NCBI RefSeq assembly: GCF_019511525.1 | Contig: NZ_JAEUAT010000003.1 | Coordinates: 248,001-312,000 of the forward strand | Length of the DNA: 64,000 bases | Origin: Rhizobium cauense | Lineage (GTDB): Bacteria > Pseudomonadota > Alphaproteobacteria > Rhizobiales > Rhizobiaceae | Reading direction: 5' to 3' | In this document: in pieces, positions 26,091-34,861 of the stretch | How the letters are laid out: each line of letters starts with the position of its first letter | Numbering within the stretch: the first letter of the stretch is position 1 | The notes under the pieces: model-generated | Databases searched by the model: none | What the model saw: the letters and a program-made list of their open reading frames with translations, nothing else | Told to the model about the DNA's origin: nothing | Program-made: the position numbers and the translations under genes

Positions 26091-27611
26091 ATGCCTAGAC
26101 TGATTTCCGCTACTATCGCCCTATCGCTCGTGACGGCTTCGACACTTTCAGCGCCGCCAGCATTTGCCGGAAAGGCCGATGACACGCTGGTTGCGACCTT
26201 TGCAGCGCAACTGCCGAGCCTCGACCGTTTCTACGCACCGGGGCGAGAGGGTTTCCTGCTCGGCCTCCTGATCTACGATACCCTGATCTACCGCGACACC
26301 CAGACTTTCGAACTGAAGCCGCTCTTGGCGACCGACTGGAAATGGATCGACGAGAAAACGCTCGAACTGCACCTGCGCAAGGGCGTGATGTTCCACAACG
26401 GCGACTCCTTCACCGCCAGGGATGTGGCCTACACCTTCAATTTCGCGGCCGATCCGAAGAACAAGGTGTTCGACCGGATCACCTCCGCCTGGGTCGAGAA
26501 GGTGGAGGTCGTCGACGATTACACTGTGAGGTTCCACGCCAGCAAAGTGACGCCGCTTGCCCTGCAATACATCGTCCAGGTGCCGATGATGCCGGCCGGT
26601 CATCGTGACAAGGTCGGGTTACAGGCCTTTTCCGAGCAGCCCATCGGGACCGGCCCCTATAAGGTCGTCGGCAAGCAGGGCTCGGACATCGTCTTCGAGC
26701 GCTTCGATAATTATTTCGATGGCGGGCCGAAGTCCAAGCCCGCGATCAAGACGCTCGTCTACCGCACAATTCCTGACGTGAATACACAGGTTGCCGAGCT
26801 AGCGCGCGGTGGTGTCGACTGGGCCTGGTACATACCGACCGATCAGGCCGAGCGCCTCGCCGCCATCCCGACGGTGACGGCGGTCAATGCGCCAACCTTT
26901 CGCATTGGGTTCCTCACCATGGATGCGGCCGGCCTTGCGATGCCGGATGGACCGCTGAGGGACGTGCGAGTCCGTCAGGCAATCAACTACGCCATCGATC
27001 GGCAAGCTATCGCAAGGACACTTGTCGGCGGTTCGGCCGAGGCGATCCGCACCGCCTGCAACCCCATCCAGTTCGGCTGCGAGCAGGATGTGAAAAATTA
27101 TGCCTACGATCCCCAAAAGGCGAAGCAACTACTGGCCGAAGTCGGCCATGGCGATGGCTTCGATATCGATATCTACGGCTTCCGCTCGCGTCCGGTGGCC
27201 GAGGCGATCGTCGGTTATCTCGGCGCGGTCGGCATCCGCGCCAATCTGGTCTGGCAGCAATATTCGGCCGTCGTGCAGCAGCGGCGCGACCGCAAGGCAG
27301 CGCTTGTCATCGACGATTTTGGTTCGTCTGGGATCGCAGATGCGGGGGCGCCGACGAAGTTCTATTTCAACGGCGCCCCCGACGACCAGTCGCGGGATGC
27401 CGAGGTAGATGCGGCGCTGGAAAAGGCCGGCAGCACCAATGATGGGGACAGCCGCAAGCAGGCTTTCTCGGTGGCGTTCAAGCGCATTGCCGACCAGGCC
27501 TATTGGGCACCGCTCTTCACCATGCCGATCAACTACGTAATGTCCTCGGAGCTCGAGGGGCCGGTGCCGAAAGACGAGAACGTCGAGTTCTGGAAATACC
27601 ATTGGAAGTGA
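26091..27611 (+). CDS. Family 5 ABC substrate-binding protein
   Basis: A 506-residue periplasmic binding protein with signal peptide MPRLISATIALSLVTASTLS ending at AFA|GKA. The family-5 core is visible: LLIYDTLIYRDTQTFELKPL, TLELHLRKGVMFHNGDSFTA and RQAINYAIDRQAIARTLVGG. ATG 26091 has better spacing (six bases from GGAG) than 26088. It lies between the ATPase and permease genes of a Dpp-type system. The ligand is unknown. Confidence 0.92.
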   Translation: MPRLISATIALSLVTASTLSAPPAFAGKADDTLVATFAAQLPSLDRFYAPGREGFLLGLLIYDTLIYRDTQTFELKPLLATDWKWIDEKTLELHLRKGVMFHNGDSFTARDVAYTFNFAADPKNKVFDRITSAWVEKVEVVDDYTVRFHASKVTPLALQYIVQVPMMPAGHRDKVGLQAFSEQPIGTGPYKVVGKQGSDIVFERFDNYFDGGPKSKPAIKTLVYRTIPDVNTQVAELARGGVDWAWYIPTDQAERLAAIPTVTAVNAPTFRIGFLTMDAAGLAMPDGPLRDVRVRQAINYAIDRQAIARTLVGGSAEAIRTACNPIQFGCEQDVKNYAYDPQKAKQLLAEVGHGDGFDIDIYGFRSRPVAEAIVGYLGAVGIRANLVWQQYSAVVQQRRDRKAALVIDDFGSSGIADAGAPTKFYFNGAPDDQSRDAEVDAALEKAGSTNDGDSRKQAFSVAFKRIADQAYWAPLFTMPINYVMSSELEGPVPKDENVEFWKYHWK

Positions 27612-27645
27612 CCGCAGGTTTCGCCCGGGACGTTGGGAGGCAGGC

Positions 27646-28563
27646 ATGAAAAGCTTTTTGATCCGCCGTGCGCTGATGGCGCTGATGGTGCTTCTCACCA
27701 TTTCGTTCGTCAGCTTCGTCATGCTCAAGGTGTCGGGCGACCTTGCAATTTCACTCGCGGGCGAAAATGCCGGCGCCGATTATGTGGAATTCCTGCGCAA
27801 GACCTATGGCTGGGACAGGCCGCTCCATATCCAATATGCCGACTGGCTGTGGAATGCGCTGCACGGCAATCTCGGAGCGTCGTTCTACTACGGCAAGCAG
27901 GTGATGGCGTTGGTAGCCGAGCGCATGCCGGTGACCCTGAAGCTCGGTGGGCTGGCGACGGCGCTTTCGACTGTCGTTGCCATTCCACTGGGCATGGCGG
28001 CCGGCATTCGTCCCGGCTCGTTCGTCGACCGGGTTGTGTTGTTGATCGCGCTGCTCGGAGGCGCGACGCCGATCTTCTGGACCAGTTTCCTGCTGATCCT
28101 GCTATTCGGGCTCAATCTGCGCTGGCTGCCGATCACCGGCGGCACCGACCTCCAGCATCTCGCCATGCCGGCGCTGGCGCTCAGCTTTTACTCGATGCCG
28201 GCGATCATCCGCATCGTGCGCTCGGGCATGGTCGATGTCTTGGCGTCGGACTATATCCGGACGGCACGCGCCAAGGGGTTGCGGCTGCCGGCGATCTACT
28301 TCCGACATGCGCTGCGCAATACCCTCGTGCCTGTTGTCGCCGTCGCCTCGGTCCAGTTCGGTTTCCTGCTCGGCGGCTCCGTCGTCGTGGAGAACATCTT
28401 TGCCATCAACGGCATCGGCTATCTTACCTGGGAGGCGATCAACCAGAACGACTACCCGGTCGTGCAGGCCTCCGTTCTCACGGTATCCACGGCCTATGTG
28501 GTGCTGACGCTTTTCGCAGACCTCGTCAACCGCGCAATCGATCCGCGCATCCGGCTGGAGTAG
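27646..28563 (+). CDS. ABC permease (DppB-like)
   Basis: A 305-residue inner-membrane permease, six transmembrane segments, with the DppB start MKSFLIRRALMALMVLLTIS and the cytoplasmic EAA-type loop DYIRTARAKGLRLPAIYFRH. It pairs with the next gene, four bases on, to form the channel. Confidence 0.92.
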   Translation: MKSFLIRRALMALMVLLTISFVSFVMLKVSGDLAISLAGENAGADYVEFLRKTYGWDRPLHIQYADWLWNALHGNLGASFYYGKQVMALVAERMPVTLKLGGLATALSTVVAIPLGMAAGIRPGSFVDRVVLLIALLGGATPIFWTSFLLILLFGLNLRWLPITGGTDLQHLAMPALALSFYSMPAIIRIVRSGMVDVLASDYIRTARAKGLRLPAIYFRHALRNTLVPVVAVASVQFGFLLGGSVVVENIFAINGIGYLTWEAINQNDYPVVQASVLTVSTAYVVLTLFADLVNRAIDPRIRLE

Positions 28564-28567
28564 TTTC

Positions 28568-29446
28568 ATGTCGACATCCACCTCTCATGTGGCAGAGCCG
28601 AGCCTTTCCCGCTTTCGGTTGCCCGTTGCCGTGCCAGGGTTCTGGGTGGGGGGCACGGTCCTTGTCCTGACGGTGCTGGTCGCCATCTTCGCGCCGCTGA
28701 TTTCCCCGCACTCGCCCTATGACCAGTCGCTTGCCGACCGCCTGGTCAAGCCGGTCTTCATCGACGGCAGCTGGGAACATATTCTCGGCACCGACCATCT
28801 TGGCCGCGACGTCTTGAGCCGGCTCATCTATGGCAGCCGCATGTCGCTTGCCGTCGGCTTCGGCACCATCCTGATTTCAGCCGTGCTCGGCATTGGGTTG
28901 GGCTTGACCGCCGGTTTTCGCGCCGGCCGGACGGATGCCTTCGTAGTGTTCCTGCTGACCGTCCGTCTCAGCCTGCCGATCATGCTCGCCGCCATTTCGC
29001 TCGTCGGTCTGTTCGGCAATTCGCTGGGGCTGATGATGCTGATCCTCGCCTTCTTTCTGTGGGATCAGTTCCTTGTGGTGTCGCGGGCCCTGGCGATGCG
29101 GCTGAAGAATGCGGAATTCGTTTTGGCCGCGAGGGCAGCGGGCTTTTCGGATCTGCACATCATGCTGCGGGAGGTGCTGCCCAACATGCTTGGGCCGCTC
29201 GTCATCGTCGCGACCCTTGAGATGGCCCATGCGATCATGCTGGAATCAGCGCTGTCCTTCCTTGGGCTAGGTATTCGCCCGCCGGCCGCTTCCTGGGGCC
29301 TCATGATCGCAGAAGCAAAGGACTTCGTCTATTTCGAAGCCTGGTTGGTCAATATTCCGGGCTTCGCCATTTTTGCACTGGTGGCCGGTATCACCCTTTT
29401 TGGCGAGGGCCTGCGCACGATGTTCGAAAACGCAGGCGGGCGCTAG
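28568..29446 (+). CDS. ABC permease (DppC-like)
   Basis: A 292-residue permease with the DppC hallmark HILGTDHLGRDVLSRLIYGS and the EAA loop FVLAARAAGFSDLHIMLREV. Last gene of the dpp-type operon. Its TAG interlocks with the stop of the convergent LysR gene in one CTAG, so the two frames overlap by four bases. Confidence 0.92.
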   Translation: MSTSTSHVAEPSLSRFRLPVAVPGFWVGGTVLVLTVLVAIFAPLISPHSPYDQSLADRLVKPVFIDGSWEHILGTDHLGRDVLSRLIYGSRMSLAVGFGTILISAVLGIGLGLTAGFRAGRTDAFVVFLLTVRLSLPIMLAAISLVGLFGNSLGLMMLILAFFLWDQFLVVSRALAMRLKNAEFVLAARAAGFSDLHIMLREVLPNMLGPLVIVATLEMAHAIMLESALSFLGLGIRPPAASWGLMIAEAKDFVYFEAWLVNIPGFAIFALVAGITLFGEGLRTMFENAGGR

Positions 29447-30375
29447 CTTGGAATGCGCGAGGTCAGGCCGTATTGGCCGATGATCTCGGCAAAGGTGCGC
29501 AGTTCTGCCCTGAGGTGTTTCAGGAATAGCCGGCCGATGGGCGACAGACCTGGATGGTTGTGAAAGATGGCCACGAGAGAGCGCTTGATCAGCGGCCGGA
29601 ACGGACGGGCCGCCACCTCGCTGCCCTCCAGATGCTGGAGAACGTAGGGGAGGGTGATCGCCACCCCCATGCCCTGGCGCACCATGTCCGACGCGATGGT
29701 GGAAAGATTGGTAGTGATGAAGCGGGTATCGTCAAGCGGCCGGTCGAAGGCGAGGCGCACGTCGAATTCCTGCCGCACTTGCAGCCCCAATGTGATGATG
29801 GTCTCCTCCAGGAGATCGTCGGCCGTGACGACGTCTTTGGCCGCGAGCGCGTGGCCGGGCGGCAGAAGACAGGCCATCTCTGTCGTCATCAGCGGATGCT
29901 GAATCAAGTCTGGAACCTCGATCGGCAGGAAGGTGAGCCCGAGATCAACCGACCGATCCTGCACGCGCTGGATGACTTCTCGACTAGAATAGCTCTCGAT
30001 GACGATTCGCACGTCGGGCTTTTCTTTCCGAACGCGCTCGATCGCATGGGGCACAAGTGCGGCCGTAAGAGGCAGCACCGTGCAGACGGAAAGCTGGTTG
30101 CGCTGTTCGCCGCGTAGCCGGGCTGCGCGGTCGGACAGCAGCTGAATGTTGTCGAGCACGCCGTCCATGGAGCTCAGCAACTCTTCCGCAGCGGAGGTGA
30201 GCCTCATACCCGTTTTCGAACGGATCAGCAGGCTGACACCGAGCTGCATCTCCAGATCCTTCAGTGCTTGGCTGACGGAGGGCTGGGTAATTCGCAGGAT
30301 CCGAGCGGTCTCAGTGACGTTCAGGACGCGTGAGAACAGCCTGAAGATTTCAAGGTGCCGGACACTGGGTCGCAT
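29443..30375 (-). CDS. LysR-family regulator, probable regulator of the island
   Basis: A 310-residue LysR protein: the winged helix-turn-helix reads LNVTETARILRITQPSVSQA, LKDLEMQLGVSLLIRSKTGM, and RLTSAAEELL. The effector domain has LSVCTVLPLTAALVPHAIER and LGLTFLPIEVPDLIQHPLM. It lies between the dpp-type operon and the SDR/cupin pair. Its own promoter region (30376-30680) has one copy of the ATAGG-N6-GCTAT inverted repeat, whose other three copies precede neighbouring operons; it is thus the best candidate to bind all four. Confidence 0.92.
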   Translation of the reverse strand: MRPSVRHLEIFRLFSRVLNVTETARILRITQPSVSQALKDLEMQLGVSLLIRSKTGMRLTSAAEELLSSMDGVLDNIQLLSDRAARLRGEQRNQLSVCTVLPLTAALVPHAIERVRKEKPDVRIVIESYSSREVIQRVQDRSVDLGLTFLPIEVPDLIQHPLMTTEMACLLPPGHALAAKDVVTADDLLEETIITLGLQVRQEFDVRLAFDRPLDDTRFITTNLSTIASDMVRQGMGVAITLPYVLQHLEGSEVAARPFRPLIKRSLVAIFHNHPGLSPIGRLFLKHLRAELRTFAEIIGQYGLTSRIPS

Positions 30376-30680
30376 AGTAGGCCTCGCGTCATTTTCTAAA
30401 GGTTTTTGTTCGGGCCTGCCTGCCGAAGTGGGGTTACCTTAATCATTAGTAGCCGGCTCCATCAATCGCCAAATGTAACGTGGCGCGCGCCGGCAAGGTG
30501 CGGCGTCATGCCGCTTGTGCGGCCTGCACTGAAATCCCGGCCCTTTCCGGCGACCTATAGGCAATCGGCTATATGCGGATAAAGGAATCCACTTAGACAG
30601 GACGGCCGCTTCTTGGAAATCCTCTTGCCGTGCTTCCCGTCTGCCGCGCGCGATGGGTGGACCATATGAGAGGATGGATC
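30376..30680. other. Divergent regulatory region between LysR and SDR genes
   Basis: 305 bases with no gene. It contains the LysR-type site at 30557-30572 and presumably divergent promoters. Confidence 0.6.
30557..30572. promoter_or_regulatory. LysR-type site 2, ATAGG-N6-GCTAT
   Basis: TATAGGCAATCGGCTATA, an inverted repeat 108 bases before the SDR start and 181 before the LysR start. Confidence 0.65.
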
Positions 30681-31466
30681 ATGGATTTCGGATTAAACGA
30701 TAAGACCGCACTGGTGCTCGGCGCCGGCGGCGGCCTTGGTGGCGCGATCGCCCATTCGCTGGCGCGGGAAGGTGCGCGCGTTGCGGTAGCGGATATTTCG
30801 CTCGAGGCAGCCGAAGCGACGGTTTCACGAATCGCTGGCGAAGGCGGCCGCGCGATTGCCTTGCAATGGGACCTCGCAAACCTCGATGCGATCTCCCCAA
30901 ACATTGCCCGCATCGAGGACGAGCTTGGCCCGGTCGACGTTCTCATTAACAACACCGGAGGCCCACCGCCGACCCCGGCCGAAGGACAGAAGGCCGAACT
31001 CTGGCTCGCCAACTTCCAGTCCATGGTGCTTTCTGTCATCAAGATCACCGACAGCGTGCTGCCGGGCATGAAGGAGCGCGGCTGGGGCCGCATCGTCACC
31101 TCCACCTCCTCGGGCGTGATCGCGCCAATCCCCAATCTCGCGGTCTCCAACGCGCTGCGCATGAGCCTCGTCGGCTGGTCGAAATCGCTGGCTGCGGAAG
31201 TCGGCCGCTTCGGCATCACCGCCAATATCGTGCTGCCCGGCCGCATCGCCACCCAGCGCATCACCTTCCTCGATGAACAGAAGGCTGCCCGTGAGGGGCG
31301 CAGCGTCGATCAGGTCGCCGCAGCCTCTGTCGCTTCCATTCCGGTCGGACGTTATGGCGAGCCGAGCGAATATGGCGATGTCGTCGCGTTCCTTGCATCG
31401 ACCCGCGCGTCCTATCTCACCGGCTCGGTCATCCGCATCGACGGCGGCATGATCGTGAGCGTGTGA
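30681..31466 (+). CDS. Short-chain dehydrogenase/reductase
   Basis: A 261-residue SDR. ALVLGAGGGLGGAIAHSLAR is the nucleotide motif with Gly-rich spacing, then VLINNTGGPPP replaces the common NNAG. The catalytic region reads TSTSSGVIAPIPNLAVSNAL where the family Tyr-x-x-x-Lys is LAVSNALRM, so the usual Tyr is not seen. IATQRITFL and LTGSVIRIDGGMIVSV are the usual end. Similar 3-oxoacyl reductase-like SDRs with NNTGGP are common in soil bacteria. ATG 30681 has AGAGGAT upstream. It is followed four bases on by a cupin. Confidence 0.87.
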   Translation: MDFGLNDKTALVLGAGGGLGGAIAHSLAREGARVAVADISLEAAEATVSRIAGEGGRAIALQWDLANLDAISPNIARIEDELGPVDVLINNTGGPPPTPAEGQKAELWLANFQSMVLSVIKITDSVLPGMKERGWGRIVTSTSSGVIAPIPNLAVSNALRMSLVGWSKSLAAEVGRFGITANIVLPGRIATQRITFLDEQKAAREGRSVDQVAAASVASIPVGRYGEPSEYGDVVAFLASTRASYLTGSVIRIDGGMIVSV

Positions 31467-31470
31467 CGCG

Positions 31471-31839
31471 ATGAAAGTCGACTGGAACAACTTGCCGCCT
31501 GCGGTCGGAATGCGAGCGGGGACAATGCGCAAGGCAGTCTGCGGCGATTCCATCTCGGCCGTTTTCATTGAGAATGCCGCCGATACCGCCTTCGACGGCC
31601 GGCTGCACTGGCATGAGAACGAGCAGGTCATGGTCATCCTTTCCGGCTGCTGCACCATCGTCGTCGATGGCAAGGAAATTGAGGCGGAGGCAGGCGACTT
31701 CATCTTCGTGCCTTCGCAGGCACGCCACGGTGTCGTTGCCTGTGGCCCCGAAGGATGCAGCTATTTCGAAATTTTCGCCCCTGCGCGGCCGGATCAGTTG
31801 CCGGGATGGGTAGGAACGCCGGTGATGCATTTCGACTGA
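31471..31839 (+). CDS. Cupin-domain protein
   Basis: A 122-residue single cupin. GRLHWHENEQVMVILSGCCT-like motif 1 has the metal-type His-x-His and Glu, and the second motif ends in ARHGVVACGPEGCSYFEIFA. No signal peptide, so cytoplasmic. It starts four bases after the SDR stop and is co-transcribed with it. It may act as an isomerase, dioxygenase or sensor; no function can be assigned. Confidence 0.83.
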   Translation: MKVDWNNLPPAVGMRAGTMRKAVCGDSISAVFIENAADTAFDGRLHWHENEQVMVILSGCCTIVVDGKEIEAEAGDFIFVPSQARHGVVACGPEGCSYFEIFAPARPDQLPGWVGTPVMHFD

Positions 31840-31853
31840 CCCGCAGATAACGC

Positions 31854-31869
31854 ATAGGTATTTGCCTAT
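31854..31869. promoter_or_regulatory. LysR-type site 3, ATAGG-N6-CCTAT
   Basis: CATAGGTATTTGCCTATG, a perfect six-base-arm inverted repeat 120 bases before the amino-acid ABC binding-protein start. Confidence 0.65.
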
Positions 31870-31989
31870 GTCTCCATTGCCTGAAAGAGTCTGGCATGAA
31901 GGCAAATTATCGGCTCATCTTTGAGCCAGCAAAAACAAGAAGCAGGGAACCGGCGGGCCTTACCGTCTGCCAAACTGGAGATGAACATT

Positions 31990-32772
31990 ATGAAGCGTAT
32001 CAGACTGATCGCCCTTTCCCTAGCAGGGCTCGTGGTTGCGGGCCAGGCGCTCGCGGCCGATTTCAAACAGGCTCTCGTCCAAGAGGGCCAGCTGACGATC
32101 GCGACCACCGGCAACGCGCCGCCGCTTACCCTTGTCAATTCCGATGGTTCGCTGGGCGGTTTTGACGTAGCGCTGTGCGAGCGCATCGCCCAGGATCTCG
32201 GCCTGAAGACCGAATTCGTCCGTGTCGATTTCGCCGCGACCATTCCTGGTCTCAAGGCCGGACGGTTCGACATGATCTGCTCGGCGGTTGCCCGCACACC
32301 GGCGCGCATGGCCTCGCCAGACCTCTATCTGTCCGAGCCGACTGTCGAGAATTTCACCACGCTCGTTGTGCCAAAGACCAGCGATATAACCACTGTCGAC
32401 AAGGGTCGCGGCCACCGCATCGGCGTCGTCCGTGGCGGGCAGGAAGGCCCGATCCTCGCAAAGATCTTCGATGGCGACGTTTCGGTCACCACCTATCCCG
32501 GCATTGCCGAGGAAATGCTCGACCTCAAGAACGGCCGCATCGATGCCGTGTCGATGAACTATCTAACTGCCCGCTTCCATGCACGTGATGAGGAGGGTAT
32601 GACCGTGCTCGAGCCCGGCTTCGTCGTCGAGAGCACCTCACCCTATACACATGGCCTGGTGGTCAGCCGCAACGAGCCCGACCTGCTGACAGCGGTCAAC
32701 GATGTGCTCGCCAGACTGAAGGCCGACGGCACGATCGACAAGTTGAAAGCGACGTGGATCGACGGCAAGTGA
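31990..32772 (+). CDS. Family 3 ABC substrate-binding protein (polar amino acid type)
   Basis: A 260-residue periplasmic protein with signal peptide MKRIRLIALSLAGLVVAGQA then LAA|DFK. The family-3 core is clear: LTIATTGNAPPLTLVNSDGS, LGGFDVALCERIAQDLGLKT, FVRVDFAATIPGLKAGRFD and ICSAVARTPARMASPDLYLS. ATG 31990 is chosen because GGAG lies nine bases before it, while 31981 abuts the site. Related proteins bind amino acids or opines. Its promoter carries LysR-type site 3. Confidence 0.92.
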   Translation: MKRIRLIALSLAGLVVAGQALAADFKQALVQEGQLTIATTGNAPPLTLVNSDGSLGGFDVALCERIAQDLGLKTEFVRVDFAATIPGLKAGRFDMICSAVARTPARMASPDLYLSEPTVENFTTLVVPKTSDITTVDKGRGHRIGVVRGGQEGPILAKIFDGDVSVTTYPGIAEEMLDLKNGRIDAVSMNYLTARFHARDEEGMTVLEPGFVVESTSPYTHGLVVSRNEPDLLTAVNDVLARLKADGTIDKLKATWIDGK

Positions 32773-32793
32773 TCGCGACGGGAAGCGGACAGC

Positions 32794-33471
32794 ATGGATT
32801 TCAACTATCTTGCGGAAAACCTTCCGCTTCTCTTCAAGGCGGCATGGGTCACCGTGTGGCTAACGGCCCTGACGCTGGTTCTGTCGACGATCATCGCACT
32901 GCCGCTGTCGGTCGTCGGCCTGACCCGCGTGTCGCTTGCCTCGCGGGCGCTCGATACCGCAACGCTTTTGCTGCGCTCACTGCCGACGCTCGTCATCCTG
33001 TTCTTCTTCTATTACGGATTGCCGCAGTTCGGCATCGTGCTCGCGCCGCTTCCGGTGGCGGTGATCGGCCTTACGCTCTCGGCAGTCGCCTATAATATCG
33101 AGATCTTCCGCTCCGGCCTACGAGCGGTCGATCCCGGCCAGATCGAGGCGGCGCGGGCGCTGGGGCTGCCCGGATGGCGCATCTGGGTGCAGATCGTCTT
33201 TCCACAGGCCTTGCCGATCTTCACGCCCACCTATCTTTCCAATGCCACTCTCGTCCTCAAAGGCACGTCGGTCGCTTCGATCATCACCATTCCGGAACTG
33301 ACTTCGGTGGCCAACGAAATCGTTTCCATGACCTACCAACCGTTCGAAATCCTGATCGCCGCCGCCCTCATGTATATCCTCATGGGCGGTATCCTGAGCC
33401 TCGCCGCCCAGGGCGTACGCTGGAACATGGCGCGCCGGCTGGTGCCCTCGCAGAAGGAGGCAGGCGCATGA
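32794..33471 (+). CDS. Polar amino acid ABC permease
   Basis: A 225-residue HisM/GlnP-type permease with the start MDFNYLAENLPLLFKAAWVT, and the EAA loop RAVDPGQIEAARALGLPGWR. About five transmembrane segments. Its stop overlaps the ATG of the AroM-family gene (ATGA), so the two are coupled. Confidence 0.92.
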   Translation: MDFNYLAENLPLLFKAAWVTVWLTALTLVLSTIIALPLSVVGLTRVSLASRALDTATLLLRSLPTLVILFFFYYGLPQFGIVLAPLPVAVIGLTLSAVAYNIEIFRSGLRAVDPGQIEAARALGLPGWRIWVQIVFPQALPIFTPTYLSNATLVLKGTSVASIITIPELTSVANEIVSMTYQPFEILIAAALMYILMGGILSLAAQGVRWNMARRLVPSQKEAGA

Positions 33472-34223
33472 GCCCGCTGAAGCTCGGCTTCGTCAGCCTC
33501 GGCCAGGGCCCGCGCCCGGATCTCGAAGCTTTGCATGAGCGTCTTTTCACCGCCTATCGTTTGAATGTCGTGCCCGTCTGGGAGCATATTCTCGACGGCC
33601 TGACGGAAGCCGAATTGCAGGGCATGGAGGCTTTGTCCGGTGCGCCCGCCATCCGTGCCCTTCATCACCAGGCGGATGCGGACCGCAGCGTCGGTCCTCC
33701 CGGTATGAGCACATGGTTCGACCGGGAGACGCTGACGGCCCGCCTTGGCGACGCCGTTGCCCGGCTTGAAGAACAGGGCGTGGCGCTAACCATCGTCTGC
33801 GCGGCCGAAATGCTGCCTGCGCTCGATATCCGCTCGCGTTGTCCCGTCATCCTACCCGCCTATGCCATGGCGGGACAGGCGGAAATGCTGGCACGTACCA
33901 TGCCATCCGCGCGCATAGGCCTCATCGTCTACGGCGACCGCCAGCGCCGCCAGCAGCTCGAAGGCTGGCGAAAACAGCCATGGGCGACTGATCTGCCGAT
34001 CCATTTCAGCGGCGGCGGCAACGATCTCGATGCGATCGTCAACGACCTTTTGCCGGCACGGCCGGATCTCGTCTTCATCTGGGCTTACGGGGCAGCGACT
34101 GGACCCGGCGTCGCCGAAGAGATTTCCCGTCGCCTCGGCGTTCCCGTCGTGTCTGCGGCGATGGCGGCCGTCCGCATGACGCTCTCCTTCCTACCCGCAG
34201 ACGCAGAGCAGGCCGCGCCATGA
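33468..34223 (+). CDS. AroM-family protein inside ABC operon
   Basis: A 251-residue protein of the AroM family (function unknown), related in fold to the Asp/Glu/hydantoin racemase clan. LGFVSLGQGPRPDLEALHER is the typical start, and TIVCAAEMLPALDIRSRCPV has a cysteine at the position of the first racemase Cys; the second (GCTH-type) Cys is not seen (FIWAYGAATGPG). The gene overlaps both permease genes by ATGA junctions, so it is expressed with the importer. It may act on the imported compound. Confidence 0.82.
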   Translation: MSPLKLGFVSLGQGPRPDLEALHERLFTAYRLNVVPVWEHILDGLTEAELQGMEALSGAPAIRALHHQADADRSVGPPGMSTWFDRETLTARLGDAVARLEEQGVALTIVCAAEMLPALDIRSRCPVILPAYAMAGQAEMLARTMPSARIGLIVYGDRQRRQQLEGWRKQPWATDLPIHFSGGGNDLDAIVNDLLPARPDLVFIWAYGAATGPGVAEEISRRLGVPVVSAAMAAVRMTLSFLPADAEQAAP

Positions 34224-34861
34224 GCGACATCGGCCAGACGATCATGCTTTATCTGCAGGGGACTGGGCAGGCGCTATTATTGCTCGTCGTCAGCGGCGTA
34301 CTTTCGGTGTCGATCGGGCTCGGTTTCATGCTGCTCGACGTCGGCGGACGCCGTGTCAGCGGGGCGGTGATCCGCATCTATAGCTGGCTTGCCCAGACGA
34401 CGCCGCCGCTGATCCTGCTGTTCCTCACGTTCTACGGCTCGACTTGGGCCGGCTGGAACGTTTCGCCGATGGTTGCGGCGATTGTCGCCTTCACCTTCTT
34501 CGCCGCTGCTTATTATTACGAGATTTTCCGGGCCGCCTATGAGGGCGTGCCGCCGGGTCAGGCGGAGGCCGCCCGCGCGCTCGGCATTCCCTATTGGAGC
34601 TTTGTTCGCACGGTGCTGCTGCCGCAGGTGCTGCGCATCGCATCCGGCCCGCTGATTGGCCGTACGACCGTTCTGTTCAAGGAGACCTCGCTTGCTTCGG
34701 CGATTTCCACCGCGGAGATCATGAGTGTCGCGAACGGGCGCATCTATGCGGGCGGCAATCCGCTCGTCCATGTCCTCATCGCCGGCGCGATCTACGCAAC
34801 GATCAATATTGCACTTATCCGGATCGAGCGCCGGCTTTCCGCAAAGGTCACGTCCCCATGA
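34220..34861 (+). CDS. Polar amino acid ABC permease
   Basis: A 213-residue HisQ/GlnP-type permease: MLYLQGTGQALLLLVVSGVL start, the conserved SWLAQTTPPLILLFLTFYGS, and the EAA loop EGVPPGQAEAARALGIPYWS. It pairs with the permease at 32794, from which the AroM gene separates it. ATGA overlap with the AroM gene before it and with the ATPase gene after it. Confidence 0.9.
   Translation: MSDIGQTIMLYLQGTGQALLLLVVSGVLSVSIGLGFMLLDVGGRRVSGAVIRIYSWLAQTTPPLILLFLTFYGSTWAGWNVSPMVAAIVAFTFFAAAYYYEIFRAAYEGVPPGQAEAARALGIPYWSFVRTVLLPQVLRIASGPLIGRTTVLFKETSLASAISTAEIMSVANGRIYAGGNPLVHVLIAGAIYATINIALIRIERRLSAKVTSP

Noticed and set aside
30630..30680. An N-terminal extension of the SDR gene from 30630
   Set aside because: The extra residues do not resemble the family, and the start at 30681 has a ribosome-binding site.
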